Below are positions 15,004-22,858 of a stretch of DNA of 44,727 nucleotides, in pieces. The position numbers and the translations under genes are program-made. How positions within the stretch are numbered: position 1 is the first letter of the stretch; each line of letters starts with the position of its first letter. The stretch is from Sulfitobacter sp. DFL-14 (lineage in GTDB: Bacteria; Pseudomonadota; Alphaproteobacteria; Rhodobacterales; Rhodobacteraceae). The stretch lies in the NCBI RefSeq assembly GCF_003335585.1, contig NZ_QBFD01000035.1, forward strand, positions 1-44,727, given 5' to 3'. The notes beneath the pieces are model-generated. The model searched no databases. It saw nothing but the letters and a program-made list of their open reading frames with translations, and was not told where the DNA came from.

Positions 15004-15767
15004 AATCCAAGTTTGTCTACACAGAGAACGTCACCCGCTTTTACGACCGGCTGCGCGACGTCAGCAATCGCGGGGCACATGAGGCCTGCATTATCGTTGT
15101 GGATGGCGCACCTGGCCTGGGCAAGACCACCTGCATGTCGCATTTCGTGACACAAACCCAGAGCATCTACCTTCGGGCAAATCAGGGGTGGGATTACCGC
15201 TTTCTGATCGACACGCTGTTGAAGGAAATGGATATCACGCCGCCGCGTACCCGGCTTGCGCGGTACGAGCGGCTGCTGCAGGCGCTTCGGGAGCGTGCAC
15301 ATGCTTCCGAGCAGGCCGGGCATACGTTCAGCCTGGTGGTTGATGAATGCGACCAGGTGTCGTCCCGCCGTGAGGTGATGGAAACCATCCGGGATCTGTC
15401 GGACATTCAATTCATGCCGACGGTCCTGGTCGGCATGGGGCGGCTGCGCGAGAACCTGCTGCGATTCCCCCAGATCGAGAGTCGCGCGCCTCGCAAAGTG
15501 CGGTTTCATCCGGCCAGCGTGGAAGATGCGCGCAAAGTCATCGAGGCGCGCTGCGAAGTGCCGATTGCTAACGATCTGAGCCATTTCATGTGGAAGGTGT
15601 CGAAAGGGTTCAACCGTGAACTGCTTGAAGCGATTGCCCATGTTGAGCGGGCGGGTCTTCGGCTCGACTATGATGAGGGCGGTGTCACGTTGGCAGACAT
15701 GGCCGGTCAGGTTGTCACCTATGACCGCGACACCGGCAATCCGATCATGGCACCGGAGCTGGTGTGA
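15000..15767 (+). CDS. B: MuB-type transposition ATPase
   Basis: A 255-residue AAA+ ATPase with Walker A GAPGLGKTT (36-44) and Walker B SLVVDECD (111-118), plus a sensor-like VLVGMGRLRENL. MuB proteins coat target DNA, deliver it to the transpososome and give target immunity. It is shorter than MuB (312) and lacks a long N-terminal HTH appendage, as in other B3-like phages. It is translationally coupled to the transposase. Confidence 0.93.
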   Translation: MKSKFVYTENVTRFYDRLRDVSNRGAHEACIIVVDGAPGLGKTTCMSHFVTQTQSIYLRANQGWDYRFLIDTLLKEMDITPPRTRLARYERLLQALRERAHASEQAGHTFSLVVDECDQVSSRREVMETIRDLSDIQFMPTVLVGMGRLRENLLRFPQIESRAPRKVRFHPASVEDARKVIEARCEVPIANDLSHFMWKVSKGFNRELLEAIAHVERAGLRLDYDEGGVTLADMAGQVVTYDRDTGNPIMAPELV

Positions 15768-16357
15768 TGTCGGCTCTTTCACCAGGCACGGTCGCAACCG
15801 AGCTTTTGCAGGCCCTGAAGGACGGTAAGCCGCGTTTCCTGTCCGATCTGGCAACGGAGATGGGGCGTTCCAAACGTCAGGTGTCCGACGCGGCGGCGCT
15901 GTTGCGCTCCAGGTACTTGTTGAGCCTTCTGGGCGCTGGCTATTACAGTTTGACCGACAAAGGCGTCGCTGCAGCCGCCCGTGGCGCTGTTTTCACCTCT
16001 GGTCCCAGAAAGGCCAGCGGCGCGCGCAGGATGGTCAAACACACGTTTCGTGAGCGCGCATGGCGGTCCATGCGGTTCCGCCGCCAGTTCACCCAGTCCG
16101 ACATTCTGATTGACGCAACTGCGGAAGACCGGAACCCGCACAACAATCTGGCGCGCTATGTCCGGTATCTTCTTTGGGCGGGCTATGTCGAAGAGCTTCC
16201 TTTCCGCCAGGCCGGGACGAAACCGGGGTCGAACGGGTTCAAGCAGTATCGGTTGATCAAGGACAGCGGCCGCGCCGCACCGGTCTATTCCGAGGCGCGC
16301 CAGATGTTGCTGGATCCGAACACAGGGGAGGAATTGCCATGCAAGCCGAAGCAATGA
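15767..16357 (+). CDS. Hypothetical protein with winged-helix features
   Basis: A 196-residue basic protein. Residues 8-60 (LLQALKDGKPRFLSDLATEM, SKRQVSDAAALLRSRYLLSL, YYSLTDKG) have the order of a winged-helix DNA-binding domain. A second similar block may lie at about 85-160 (FTQSDILIDATAEDRN...YVRYLLWAGYVEEL). The ATG shares its A with the stop of B; a GTG three bases earlier is an alternative. It belongs to the transposition operon, with no named family. Confidence 0.75.
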   Translation: MSALSPGTVATELLQALKDGKPRFLSDLATEMGRSKRQVSDAAALLRSRYLLSLLGAGYYSLTDKGVAAAARGAVFTSGPRKASGARRMVKHTFRERAWRSMRFRRQFTQSDILIDATAEDRNPHNNLARYVRYLLWAGYVEELPFRQAGTKPGSNGFKQYRLIKDSGRAAPVYSEARQMLLDPNTGEELPCKPKQ

Positions 16358-16719
16358 TCACCGATACCGATCCGGAATGGCTGGCGCTTCTCAAGATCGA
16401 GGTGGCCAAAGAAGGTCAATCTGTCAGCTCGGTTGCGGCGCGGATCGGGATGCCCCGACCGTCGCTGTCCTTGCTGGTGAATGGCACCTATCCCGCCCGT
16501 CTGGACAAGGTTGGCAACAAATACGCTGCGAAAGTGCTGGGTCTTCTGAAGGACGAGCTGCACTGCCCGCACCTGCGAAAAGGCATCAGCCTTGAGGCCT
16601 GCCGCCATCATGCCGGGCGTCCGATGTCCACCAACAACCCCGAGCGGATGAGCCAGTTCATGGCCTGCCGCGCCTGTCCCCAAAACCCAATCTCAAAACC
16701 AGAAGGAACGACAAAATGA
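16339..16719 (+). CDS. HTH protein with C-terminal cysteine cluster
   Basis: A 126-residue protein. An XRE-like HTH (SVSSVAARIGMPRPSLSLLVNG, about 27-48) is followed by a conserved-looking Cys/His cluster, CPHLRKGISLEACRHH and CRACP, which could bind zinc. The ATG follows GGGGAGGAATT at ideal spacing and lies 19 bp inside the preceding gene. Such small regulators are common after B in Mu-like phages. Its DNA target is unknown. Confidence 0.75.
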   Translation: MQAEAMITDTDPEWLALLKIEVAKEGQSVSSVAARIGMPRPSLSLLVNGTYPARLDKVGNKYAAKVLGLLKDELHCPHLRKGISLEACRHHAGRPMSTNNPERMSQFMACRACPQNPISKPEGTTK

Positions 16720-17345
16720 GCGAACAACCCAAAGAGATGATGATCAACAGCCAGGGGCATCATGTCCCTATCGACCTGGTGAAGCCCGAAGACATCATGA
16801 AGCACGAAGTTGCGGTGCGCATGGTCGCAAAGGCCAAAGAGGTTCAGGCGCTGATGGCCGAGCTGAAGGAACTGACTTTCTCTGAAGTCTTCGCCGCCAA
16901 GGCGCTGATCATGGAGAAGTACAATGCCAAGGTTGGTGGCCAGAAGGGGAACATTACCATTGCGTCCTATGACGGCAAGCAGGGCGTCAGGATTTCGGTT
17001 CAGGAGCAGATCCATTTTGGCCCGGAGCTCGAGGCTGCAAAACATCTGATCGATGATTGCATCGAAGAATGGTCTGCCGGTGGCAATCAGAACATTCGCG
17101 CGCTGGTCGAACATGCGTTCCAGGTCAACAAGGAAGGGTCCATCGACACGGGCCGGGTGCTGGGCCTGCGCGGCGTCAACATGAAGAGCGAGACCGGCGA
17201 GATCGACCCTAACTGGGAAAGGGCGATGGAGGCCATTGCTGACGCGGTCAAGGTCAAGAGTACCGCTTCCTATGCGCGCTTTTTCGAGGAAAACCCGATG
17301 ACCGGCAAGCTCGAGACGATCTCTCTCGACTTTGCGAAGTTGTGA
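16716..17345 (+). CDS. DUF3164 family protein
   Basis: A 209-residue protein typical of the early region of Mu-like phages. It has the DUF3164 look: a charged N-terminus, KAKEVQALMAELKELTFSEV, YNAKVGGQKGNITIASYDGK, and RISVQEQIHFGPELEAAKHLID. The family's function is not known. The context (between transposition genes and host-takeover genes, 4-bp overlap upstream) places it in early expression. Members are sometimes misnamed sulfate transport proteins. Confidence 0.85.
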   Translation: MSEQPKEMMINSQGHHVPIDLVKPEDIMKHEVAVRMVAKAKEVQALMAELKELTFSEVFAAKALIMEKYNAKVGGQKGNITIASYDGKQGVRISVQEQIHFGPELEAAKHLIDDCIEEWSAGGNQNIRALVEHAFQVNKEGSIDTGRVLGLRGVNMKSETGEIDPNWERAMEAIADAVKVKSTASYARFFEENPMTGKLETISLDFAKL

Positions 17346-17355
17346 GGATGCAATG

Positions 17356-18015
17356 ATGGACATTCCATTTATGACCATCGACGGCCTGGTCGACCTGATG
17401 AACCTGCGCGAGTGCGATCTGACGGAAGAGAAGATCGCCGATAGTCTGGCCAAAACCAACCGCTTTAACGGGCGCACTCCGGTGCCCTGGTCGGTGGCGT
17501 CTCATTCCGTGCTGGTGTCGCACATCTGCCCGCCAGGTCTTGAGGCCTGGGGCCTGCTGCATGATGCGCATGAATTCCTGCTGGGCGACTTTTCCAGGCC
17601 GAGCGTGGATTTCGTCGCCCGGCCATTTGAAAGCCCGTCGAAATCGGTTGTGGCAATCGCCATCGACCAGGCCAAGGCCGAAATTGATGACCTTATCGGC
17701 TTTGCATGGGCGCTTGATGAGGTCGCGGATTTCGGAGAGCTGACTGTCGCCGACAATATCGCTCTCGCAGCCGAGATGTTCGTGTTCTTCGGGGCCGAGC
17801 CTGTCTGCCATGGGACGCCGGACGAAGACGCTTTCGAGCGCGCGGTCACCCTCATTCACGAATTGCCAAAGGACACGGCGTGGCGCGCTGCCCGTGACCT
17901 CTGGCTCGAACGTGCGCGCCATCTGGCGTCGCTCGGCCATCTGCGGATCCCCGCAGGCGGAACCCAACTGGTACGCGACATGCGGCCAGCAACAGCTCTG
18001 GAGAAAATGACATGA
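17356..18015 (+). CDS. HD-domain phosphohydrolase
   Basis: A 219-residue protein with HD-superfamily ligands: His50 in SVASHSVLVSH, His69-Asp70 in WGLLHDAHE and a later Asp in TVADNIALAAE. The opening RFNGRTPVPWSVASHS resembles YfbR-type 5'-deoxynucleotidases and related phage enzymes. It may hydrolyse nucleoside phosphates and so change nucleotide pools during replication; the substrate is inferred only. The second of two adjacent ATGs (17356) has the better spacing to GAGGA. It overlaps the HU gene by 4 bp. Confidence 0.8.
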   Translation: MDIPFMTIDGLVDLMNLRECDLTEEKIADSLAKTNRFNGRTPVPWSVASHSVLVSHICPPGLEAWGLLHDAHEFLLGDFSRPSVDFVARPFESPSKSVVAIAIDQAKAEIDDLIGFAWALDEVADFGELTVADNIALAAEMFVFFGAEPVCHGTPDEDAFERAVTLIHELPKDTAWRAARDLWLERARHLASLGHLRIPAGGTQLVRDMRPATALEKMT

Positions 18016-18284
18016 GCACGATTACCAAAACACAGATCATCAAGGAAATCGCAGAGGCCACCACCTTGTCACAATCGGAGGCAGGTGTCGTTGTCGATCA
18101 GCTGATCGAACAGATCGACCTGCACACGACCGAAGGCAACAAGGTGGGCCTGAAAGGTTTCGGCACCTTCGAGCGCCGCGAACGGGCCGCGCGCACCGGG
18201 CGGAACCCCAGCACCGGAGAGTCCATCGAGATCGCCGCCAGCAGCATACTGGCCTTCAAGGCGGCAAAGGCAATGAAAGGCTGA
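18012..18284 (+). CDS. HU family DNA-bending protein
   Basis: A 90-residue HU/IHF-family protein with the full fold. TKTQIIKEIAEATTLSQSEA forms the dimer helices, VGLKGFGTFERRERAARTGRNPSTGE the beta arm with the conserved RNPxTGE tip, and ILAFKAAKAMK the C-terminal helix. HU bends DNA; Mu transpososome assembly needs host HU and IHF. A phage copy inside the transposition operon suggests self-supply of this co-factor (inference). Confidence 0.95.
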   Translation: MSTITKTQIIKEIAEATTLSQSEAGVVVDQLIEQIDLHTTEGNKVGLKGFGTFERRERAARTGRNPSTGESIEIAASSILAFKAAKAMKG

Positions 18285-18300
18285 TCGCATCCTTTGCGAA

Positions 18301-18319
18301 ACCGGCCCGATGGGCCGGT
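18301..18319 (+). terminator. Hairpin after the HU gene
   Basis: ACCGGCCC-GAT-GGGCCGGT is a perfect 8-bp stem with a 3-nt loop, 16 bp after the HU stop. No T-run follows, so it may be a partial or factor-dependent terminator, or an mRNA-stabilising end. The next gene has its own ribosome site (GGAGGAAG) and is the only gene in this operon without an overlap. Confidence 0.5.
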
Positions 18320-18367
18320 CTGCGGGGCGTGGTGGCCTTGTACTGATGAGCAACCGGAGGAAGACGG

Positions 18368-18910
18368 ATGGAATATTCGCTGAAGGACAACGAAACCGGC
18401 GGTGTCGATCTCATACGGGCGGAACCAGAGGTGGTTGGCACATTCCACGACCGGGACGTCGCGCTTAAGGTGCTGAACCTTCTGCTGTTTCCGCAGAAAG
18501 CCGAACCCGAGGTGCTTACGCCTGCTCCTGAGAAGGCCCCGGCGACACAGGCCTTCGCGGCTGTGCGTGGCGGTTCAGAAGTGTCCAAGAAGCAGCCGAC
18601 TGCCGAGAAGGTAGGGTCTGCCAGCACCCCCCAGTTGCCAGTCTCAGCCCCGCGCCCCGTCGCGGTTGCAGAGGCCAAATTCGATCTGGATGCCGCCTTT
18701 GCCCGGATCAGGGACGGCGAAAAACTCGCGGATGTGGCGGCAGACGTGGGCACAACCATGGGCAGCCTGCGGTCCAAATGGGCCAATCATCAGCGCTATC
18801 TGAAGGCGACGGTCAATCGGGACAATCGCGCCAAATGCGCATTGTGCGACAAGGAATTCACCCCCTCAGCCGCCAGCCCGGACAAATGTGCGAGGTGCGC
18901 CCGTGACTGA
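18368..18910 (+). CDS. Hypothetical protein with HTH and zinc ribbon
   Basis: A 180-residue protein. After a low-complexity Ala/Pro linker (about 55-95) comes an HTH-like block (DAAFARIRDGEKLADVAADV, GTTMGSLRSKWANH), then CALCDKEF...CARCAR, a probable four-cysteine zinc ribbon at the C-terminus. The ATG follows GGAGGAAGACGG. It is probably a small phage DNA-binding factor; function unknown. Confidence 0.7.
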   Translation: MEYSLKDNETGGVDLIRAEPEVVGTFHDRDVALKVLNLLLFPQKAEPEVLTPAPEKAPATQAFAAVRGGSEVSKKQPTAEKVGSASTPQLPVSAPRPVAVAEAKFDLDAAFARIRDGEKLADVAADVGTTMGSLRSKWANHQRYLKATVNRDNRAKCALCDKEFTPSAASPDKCARCARD

Positions 18911-19112
18911 TCTGGCCAGCTTGACCGTCTATGACCGGGCACAACGGATCGAAGAGGTGCTGATGGAAGCCCTTCGTCACAGAGGTTTCGAAGTCGGATC
19001 GGACCCGGATGGGCGGTATTTCTTAACGCCCAGCGAGTCCAACCGCGATGAGTGGGACCATCACTACCTGGAACCACTTGTGCGCGAGATCGAGCGGGAG
19101 CTGTTCCCATGA
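18903..19112 (+). CDS. Small hypothetical protein
   Basis: A 69-residue protein starting at a GTG that overlaps the preceding gene by 8 bp, with GAGG nearby. It is acidic and aromatic toward the end (SNRDEWDHHYLEPLVREIER). An upstream in-frame ATG at 18888 is an alternative start. No family is recognised. It is coupled to gemA by a 4-bp overlap. Confidence 0.7.
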   Translation: MTDLASLTVYDRAQRIEEVLMEALRHRGFEVGSDPDGRYFLTPSESNRDEWDHHYLEPLVREIERELFP

Positions 19113-19522
19113 ACGCGAACGCCATCATCAACATCGCCAAGAAAGAGCTGCGCCTGGAAGAAGATGATTACCGGGCCGTTCTGGAACGTGTGACCGGCAA
19201 AGCATCCTTGCGCGATATGACGGATCGGCAGAAACGGGACGTGGTCTCCGAGTTCAAGCGCCTGGGCTTCAAGGTCAAGGGCGGTGCGAAGGGAAAGCAC
19301 CCTGCGTCGACAAAGCCCTATATCCGGCTGATCCATGCTCTTTGGAGATCCTGTCACCGGTTGGGCGTCATCGATGACGGTTCTCGGGCGGCATTGCGCA
19401 CCTTCTGCGGCAACAAGCTCGGCGGTGGCGTCGCGACGGACCCCGATCTGTTGAGCTATGAACAGGCCAGCCCGATCATCGATGCGCTGCGCGCCATGGA
19501 GCGGCGGGGCAAGGCGACATGA
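19109..19522 (+). CDS. gemA: GemA-like regulatory protein (DUF1018)
   Basis: A 137-residue protein of the Mu gp16/GemA family. It has IAKKELRLEEDDYRAVLERV, TGKASLRDMTDRQKRDVVSEF, then a C-terminal part with LIHALWRSCHRLGV typical of the family. Mu GemA affects host gene expression and DNA supercoiling and can stop host cell division. The start ATG overlaps the preceding stop. Confidence in the family is high; the function here is by analogy. Confidence 0.88.
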   Translation: MNANAIINIAKKELRLEEDDYRAVLERVTGKASLRDMTDRQKRDVVSEFKRLGFKVKGGAKGKHPASTKPYIRLIHALWRSCHRLGVIDDGSRAALRTFCGNKLGGGVATDPDLLSYEQASPIIDALRAMERRGKAT

Positions 19523-20121
19523 CCGATTGGCCGTTTCATACGCTTATTCCCATGAAGTATTCCGCGATCCTGGCCGATCCGCCATGGGCCTATGTCATGC
19601 GATCCGACAAAGGATACGAGAAGAGCCCGGAATCGCACTACGACACCATGTCTCTCGACGTGATCAAGGCGCTGCCGGTCGATCAACTGGCGGCACCTGA
19701 TTGTCATCTGTTCATGTGGTCCACATGGCCGCATTTGCCGCAGGCACTGGAAGTGCTTGCAGCATGGGGCTTCACCTACGTCACGGGTGGTGCCTGGCTG
19801 AAGCGCACCAAGAACTGGCTTCCGGCTTTTGGAACAGGCTACGTGCTGCGCAGTGCCACAGAACCTTTCCTGGTCGGCAAGCTCAACCGGCCAGAGATTG
19901 CCAGCCGCTCCGAGCGCAACGTGATCATCGATACAGAGGTTCCAGACCTGATCGACAGCCTGCGGCAGGAGCATTCGCGCAAACCCCTTCAGATGCGGGA
20001 AATGATCGAGCGTCTGCACCCCAAAGGCCATCTGGCGGAAATCTTCGCGCGCGAGGCCTGGGCTGGTTACGACGTCTGGGGCAACCAGGCGGACAAGTTT
20101 GATGGGAGCCTCGGACAATGA
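19519..20121 (+). CDS. MT-A70 family adenine methyltransferase
   Basis: A 200-residue methyltransferase with the DPPW active-site motif at 20-23 (AILADPPWAYV) and FMWSTWPHLPQALEVLAAWG, KNWLPAFGTGYVLRSATEPFL and KPLQMREMIERLHP, all typical of the MT-A70/IME4 group. These enzymes methylate N6 of adenine. A phage copy may modify phage DNA against host restriction, comparable in role to Mu Mom although chemically different. No endonuclease partner is nearby. It overlaps gemA and mor by 4 bp. Confidence 0.9.
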   Translation: MTDWPFHTLIPMKYSAILADPPWAYVMRSDKGYEKSPESHYDTMSLDVIKALPVDQLAAPDCHLFMWSTWPHLPQALEVLAAWGFTYVTGGAWLKRTKNWLPAFGTGYVLRSATEPFLVGKLNRPEIASRSERNVIIDTEVPDLIDSLRQEHSRKPLQMREMIERLHPKGHLAEIFAREAWAGYDVWGNQADKFDGSLGQ

Positions 20122-20519
20122 GCGACCAGCTTCCTGTTTCCCTGGAAGGCGTCCCTCAGTCCCTGGTGGATGTAGCAGAGACCTTCGGTCTGCAGGTCGT
20201 TTTCCTGCTGATGGAGCACTTTGGCGGGCTTGATGTTCAGTTCCCCAGAAACCCGCCTGACGATCACCCACTGGTGCAGGCCCTGGGCCAAGAGACAGGC
20301 CGCGAGGTCAGCCACTTCTTGACAGGCGCGACCATCTATATTCCACATGCGCGTGGAAAAACCACGCAACGCGCGATCATGAAGCTGGAAAAGGCGGGTC
20401 TTGATCGATCTGAGATTGCGCGGACGCTCGGCATTTCTCAACGCCATGTTCGGCGTGTTGCCAACGCGGGCGGCAAAAGCGACCCCAATCAACTGGACAT
20501 GTTTTCTGACGGTGAATGA
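20118..20519 (+). CDS. mor: Mor/C-type transcription activator
   Basis: A 133-residue protein of the Mor family. An N-terminal dimerisation part contains LVDVAETFGLQVVFLLMEHFGG and IYIPHARG, followed by a C-terminal HTH, LDRSEIARTLGISQRHVRRV (about 96-115). In Mu, Mor switches on the middle promoter and the related C protein the late promoters; here only one such gene is seen, directly before the lysis genes, so it may do both. It is the last early gene and ends 83 bp before the endolysin. Confidence 0.88.
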   Translation: MSDQLPVSLEGVPQSLVDVAETFGLQVVFLLMEHFGGLDVQFPRNPPDDHPLVQALGQETGREVSHFLTGATIYIPHARGKTTQRAIMKLEKAGLDRSEIARTLGISQRHVRRVANAGGKSDPNQLDMFSDGE

Positions 20520-20524
20520 TCGGC

Positions 20525-20540
20525 CCGGACGTATGTCCGC
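20525..20540 (+). promoter_or_regulatory. Dyad CCGGAC-N4-GTCCG(C) before the lysis genes (site 2)
   Basis: CCGGACGTATGTCCGC has the same arms and 4-bp spacer as the other prophage dyads, with only the outermost pair broken. It lies 5 bp after the mor stop, where a late lysis promoter (Plys in Mu) would be expected. A weak -10 candidate is CCTATC at 20555-20560; nothing better is seen at the 22-23 bp spacing found at the other sites. Confidence 0.5.
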
Positions 20541-20567
20541 TAAACTGGTCAGCACCTATCCCGCATG

Positions 20568-20601
20568 CCTCTGGCAACGTTCAGCCAGCCAGAGGTTTTT
20601 T
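20568..20601 (+). terminator. Intrinsic terminator between mor and endolysin
   Basis: CCTCTGGC and GCCAGAGG form a perfect 8-bp stem around a 12-nt loop, followed by TTTTTT. It would end the early transcript after mor. The 3' arm (AGAGG) is also the only Shine-Dalgarno-like sequence for the endolysin ATG at 20603, so folding would hide that ribosome site. Confidence 0.75.
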
Positions 20602-20602
20602 C

Positions 20603-21511
20603 ATGTCAGCAACTCAATTGAAGACCAGCTCTGAGGGCATCGCATTCCTCGAGCGCCACGAAGGCGTCGTACTCAAGGCCTACCGCGATCCGGTGGGCAT
20701 CTGGACCATTGGCGCGGGCCTGACCAAGGCATCCGGCGTCGTTTCTCCCAAGGGCGGTATGCAACTTACGCCATCCGAAGCGTCCAGCCTGTTGGCAGAA
20801 GCCCTGCACCGGAATTATGAGCCAACCGTCAACGACGAAATGCCCGGCGCTTCGCAGAATGATTTCGATGGTGCGGTCAGCTTTCATTTCAACACCGGCG
20901 CAATCAAGCGCGCCAGCTGGGTCAAGTCCTGGCGTTCCGGCAACTGGTCAGAGGTCAAGCGCCGCCTCGGTCTCTGGAACAAGGCAGGTGGCCGTGTCCT
21001 CAAGGGGCTGACGCGTCGCCGCGCGGAGGAATACGAAGTGATGCGCTTTGGCACCTATGGTGGCCAACTGCCGGTTTCGAAAGGTGGCTCGGCAAGAATC
21101 GTGGTGAGCATGTCTGCCCAGGAGATCGCGGATCTGCGCGCCGACTTTTCTGCGCTTGGTTTTGATCCCGGCAGCCGCTCGGATGGCATTGCTGAAGCGG
21201 CGGTTCGCGCTTTCCAGGGCAAGCATGGACTGACCGTCGATGGTTTGATTGGCCGGGCAACGCTTTCGACAGTCCAGCGCATGCGGGACGCGAAACGCAA
21301 AGCGGCCACTGCCGGTGCCGCCACCGCCGGTGGCACTGCGGCCGGTGCGGCGGTGCCTGCCATCGACGCACTGCCCGTGGACCCCTCGGCCCTGGGCGCG
21401 GGAGGTGGTGTTGCCTGGCTGATCTGGGTGGCATGGACCTACCGCGATGCAATTGCGGCCATGATCGAGGCGTCCAATCCGGAAATCGCAAAATGGCTGA
21501 GGGAGCTTTGA
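20603..21511 (+). CDS. Endolysin: GH24 lysozyme + peptidoglycan-binding domain + C-terminal membrane segment
   Basis: A 302-residue lysin. A T4-type lysozyme domain (about 8-150) shows the catalytic Glu20/Asp29/Thr35 set in HEGVVLKAYRDPVGIWTIGAG. A peptidoglycan-binding domain follows (about 170-230: LGFDPGSRSDGIAEAAVRAF, TVDGLIGRATLSTV). Then comes an Ala/Gly-rich linker and one hydrophobic segment (WLIWVAWTYRDAIAAMI). The C-terminal membrane anchor is unusual for a GH24 endolysin and would tether the enzyme. It heads the lysis module. Confidence 0.9.
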   Translation: MSATQLKTSSEGIAFLERHEGVVLKAYRDPVGIWTIGAGLTKASGVVSPKGGMQLTPSEASSLLAEALHRNYEPTVNDEMPGASQNDFDGAVSFHFNTGAIKRASWVKSWRSGNWSEVKRRLGLWNKAGGRVLKGLTRRRAEEYEVMRFGTYGGQLPVSKGGSARIVVSMSAQEIADLRADFSALGFDPGSRSDGIAEAAVRAFQGKHGLTVDGLIGRATLSTVQRMRDAKRKAATAGAATAGGTAAGAAVPAIDALPVDPSALGAGGGVAWLIWVAWTYRDAIAAMIEASNPEIAKWLREL

Positions 21512-21512
21512 T

Positions 21513-22037
21513 ATGTCAGCAGCATTGATTGCCACCGCAATGAACGTGGGCGCGCCCCTGGTGCGCCAGATCCTCTCGGGCAAGATCGGCAACGGCCCCA
21601 CAGGGCTTGTCATGGATGTTGTCGACCAGATCGCCAAGCGGGCCGGGGTGCCGGTCAGCAAACTGGAAGCGGTTGCGGAGACTGACCCCGACCTGATCCA
21701 TGAAGCGATTGAACAGGTCGAAGCCATGGCACCGGAGATGATCGCGCTCTATGCCAGTGGCGTTGAAAAGCAATTTGCCCTGCTCACGCTGGAGACCCAA
21801 GGTCCGCGCTGGTTCAGCGCATGGCGGCCGCTCTGGATGTATTTCCTGATGTTCCTCTGGTTCTGGAACATCGTGGCCGTCCACATGATCAACGCCATCA
21901 TGAAATGGGCGGTGCCGCAGATCGATATGACGATGCTGCTGTCGCTGACCGGTCTGTTTATGGCGCTCTACATGGGGGGCCACACGCTGAAGGATTTCGC
22001 CCGGACCCTGCGAAAGGACAGCGTGAATGGGCCTTGA
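21513..22037 (+). CDS. Holin-like 3-TM protein (GTA/phage holin family)
   Basis: A 174-residue protein with a soluble N-terminal half and hydrophobic segments around WFSAWRPLWMYFLMFLWFWN, the following helix, and MLLSLTGLFMALYMGGHTL. The WxxxRPxxMY motif before the first membrane helix is typical of the 3-TM holin family found in alphaproteobacterial phages and gene transfer agents. It would form the membrane lesion that releases or activates the endolysin. It starts 2 bp after the endolysin stop and overlaps the next gene by 11 bp. Confidence 0.82.
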   Translation: MSAALIATAMNVGAPLVRQILSGKIGNGPTGLVMDVVDQIAKRAGVPVSKLEAVAETDPDLIHEAIEQVEAMAPEMIALYASGVEKQFALLTLETQGPRWFSAWRPLWMYFLMFLWFWNIVAVHMINAIMKWAVPQIDMTMLLSLTGLFMALYMGGHTLKDFARTLRKDSVNGP

Positions 22038-22431
22038 GCAGAATAGCCTGACCATCGCCAGCCACCTGGCGATGGTTGTCATCTTGTTCATTTTGGCAGG
22101 CAGAGCGCTCAGCACCTTCAACAAGGGGCTGGGCGGTTTGGCCATTGAACATGGCCTTATGGCCGCCATTGCGATTGCCTGCGTCGGTCTGTCGATTGAG
22201 CGCGGGTATTACGTCTTGGCGCGGTTTTTCCTCGGCAAGGGGGTTAATCTGTGGGGGATGCACCCAGCTCCGGAAGTGCTTTCACTGATCGTTTGCGTTG
22301 GGCTCTATGGGGTCATGGTTCCGCTCGTAAGGGCGCAGAATGCCTCGCGTCGGCGTTTCGCCCACCGCATCGGGTGGGAAGTGGTCTCGCTCATCTCTTT
22401 TTGGATTTTCACTGTTTGGTTGCTCTTCTGA
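22027..22431 (+). CDS. Membrane protein of the lysis module
   Basis: A 134-residue protein with about four hydrophobic segments (HLAMVVILFILAGRAL, MAAIAIACVGLSI, VLSLIVCVGLYGVMVPLV, VVSLISFWIFTVWLLF). It lies between a holin-like gene and DUF2730, overlapping both. It may be a second holin, antiholin or spanin-like helper. No lipobox or classical spanin pair is seen in the module. Confidence 0.75.
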   Translation: MGLEQNSLTIASHLAMVVILFILAGRALSTFNKGLGGLAIEHGLMAAIAIACVGLSIERGYYVLARFFLGKGVNLWGMHPAPEVLSLIVCVGLYGVMVPLVRAQNASRRRFAHRIGWEVVSLISFWIFTVWLLF

Positions 22432-22847
22432 TGATGGAATACGTGGATATTACAACGGGGATTATTGGCTTGATCCTGACCGTTTTCGGCGCGTTGTCCG
22501 CACTCATCCTGTGGCTGCATCGGAAGATGAAGAAGGTTGCCCAGGACGCTGTCAGCGAGGCCTCCGGGCCGCAAGAGCAGACGGTGCAGCGGTTGGGGCG
22601 GCTTGAGGGCGAAGTTGGTACGCTCGGCACCGATCTGGGCGTTATGCGCAGTGAATTGAGCTCCATCGGTGATCGCGTCTCGAAAGTTGAGCGCACCATG
22701 GAGAAGGTCGCGACCCAGTCGGACGTCAGCGACGTCAAACGCGAAGTACATGGCCTGAAAACCGCATTCGACCTGCAGATGAGTACCATCGGCGGGCAGA
22801 TCAACATGCTCTACCAGGCCGCGCTGGACGCGCGCCCCAAGAACTGA
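22431..22847 (+). CDS. DUF2730 family protein (Mu gp25-like)
   Basis: A 138-residue protein with one N-terminal membrane helix (GIIGLILTVFGALSALILWL) and a long coiled coil (RLGRLEGEVGTLGTDLGVMR, LSSIGDRVSKVERTMEK, LKTAFDLQMSTIGGQ). This is the organisation of Mu gp25/DUF2730. The function is unproven; the position between the lysis and packaging genes is the same as in Mu. The ATG at 22431 shares its A with the upstream stop. Confidence 0.82.
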   Translation: MMEYVDITTGIIGLILTVFGALSALILWLHRKMKKVAQDAVSEASGPQEQTVQRLGRLEGEVGTLGTDLGVMRSELSSIGDRVSKVERTMEKVATQSDVSDVKREVHGLKTAFDLQMSTIGGQINMLYQAALDARPKN

Positions 22848-22858
22848 AGAGGCTGACA

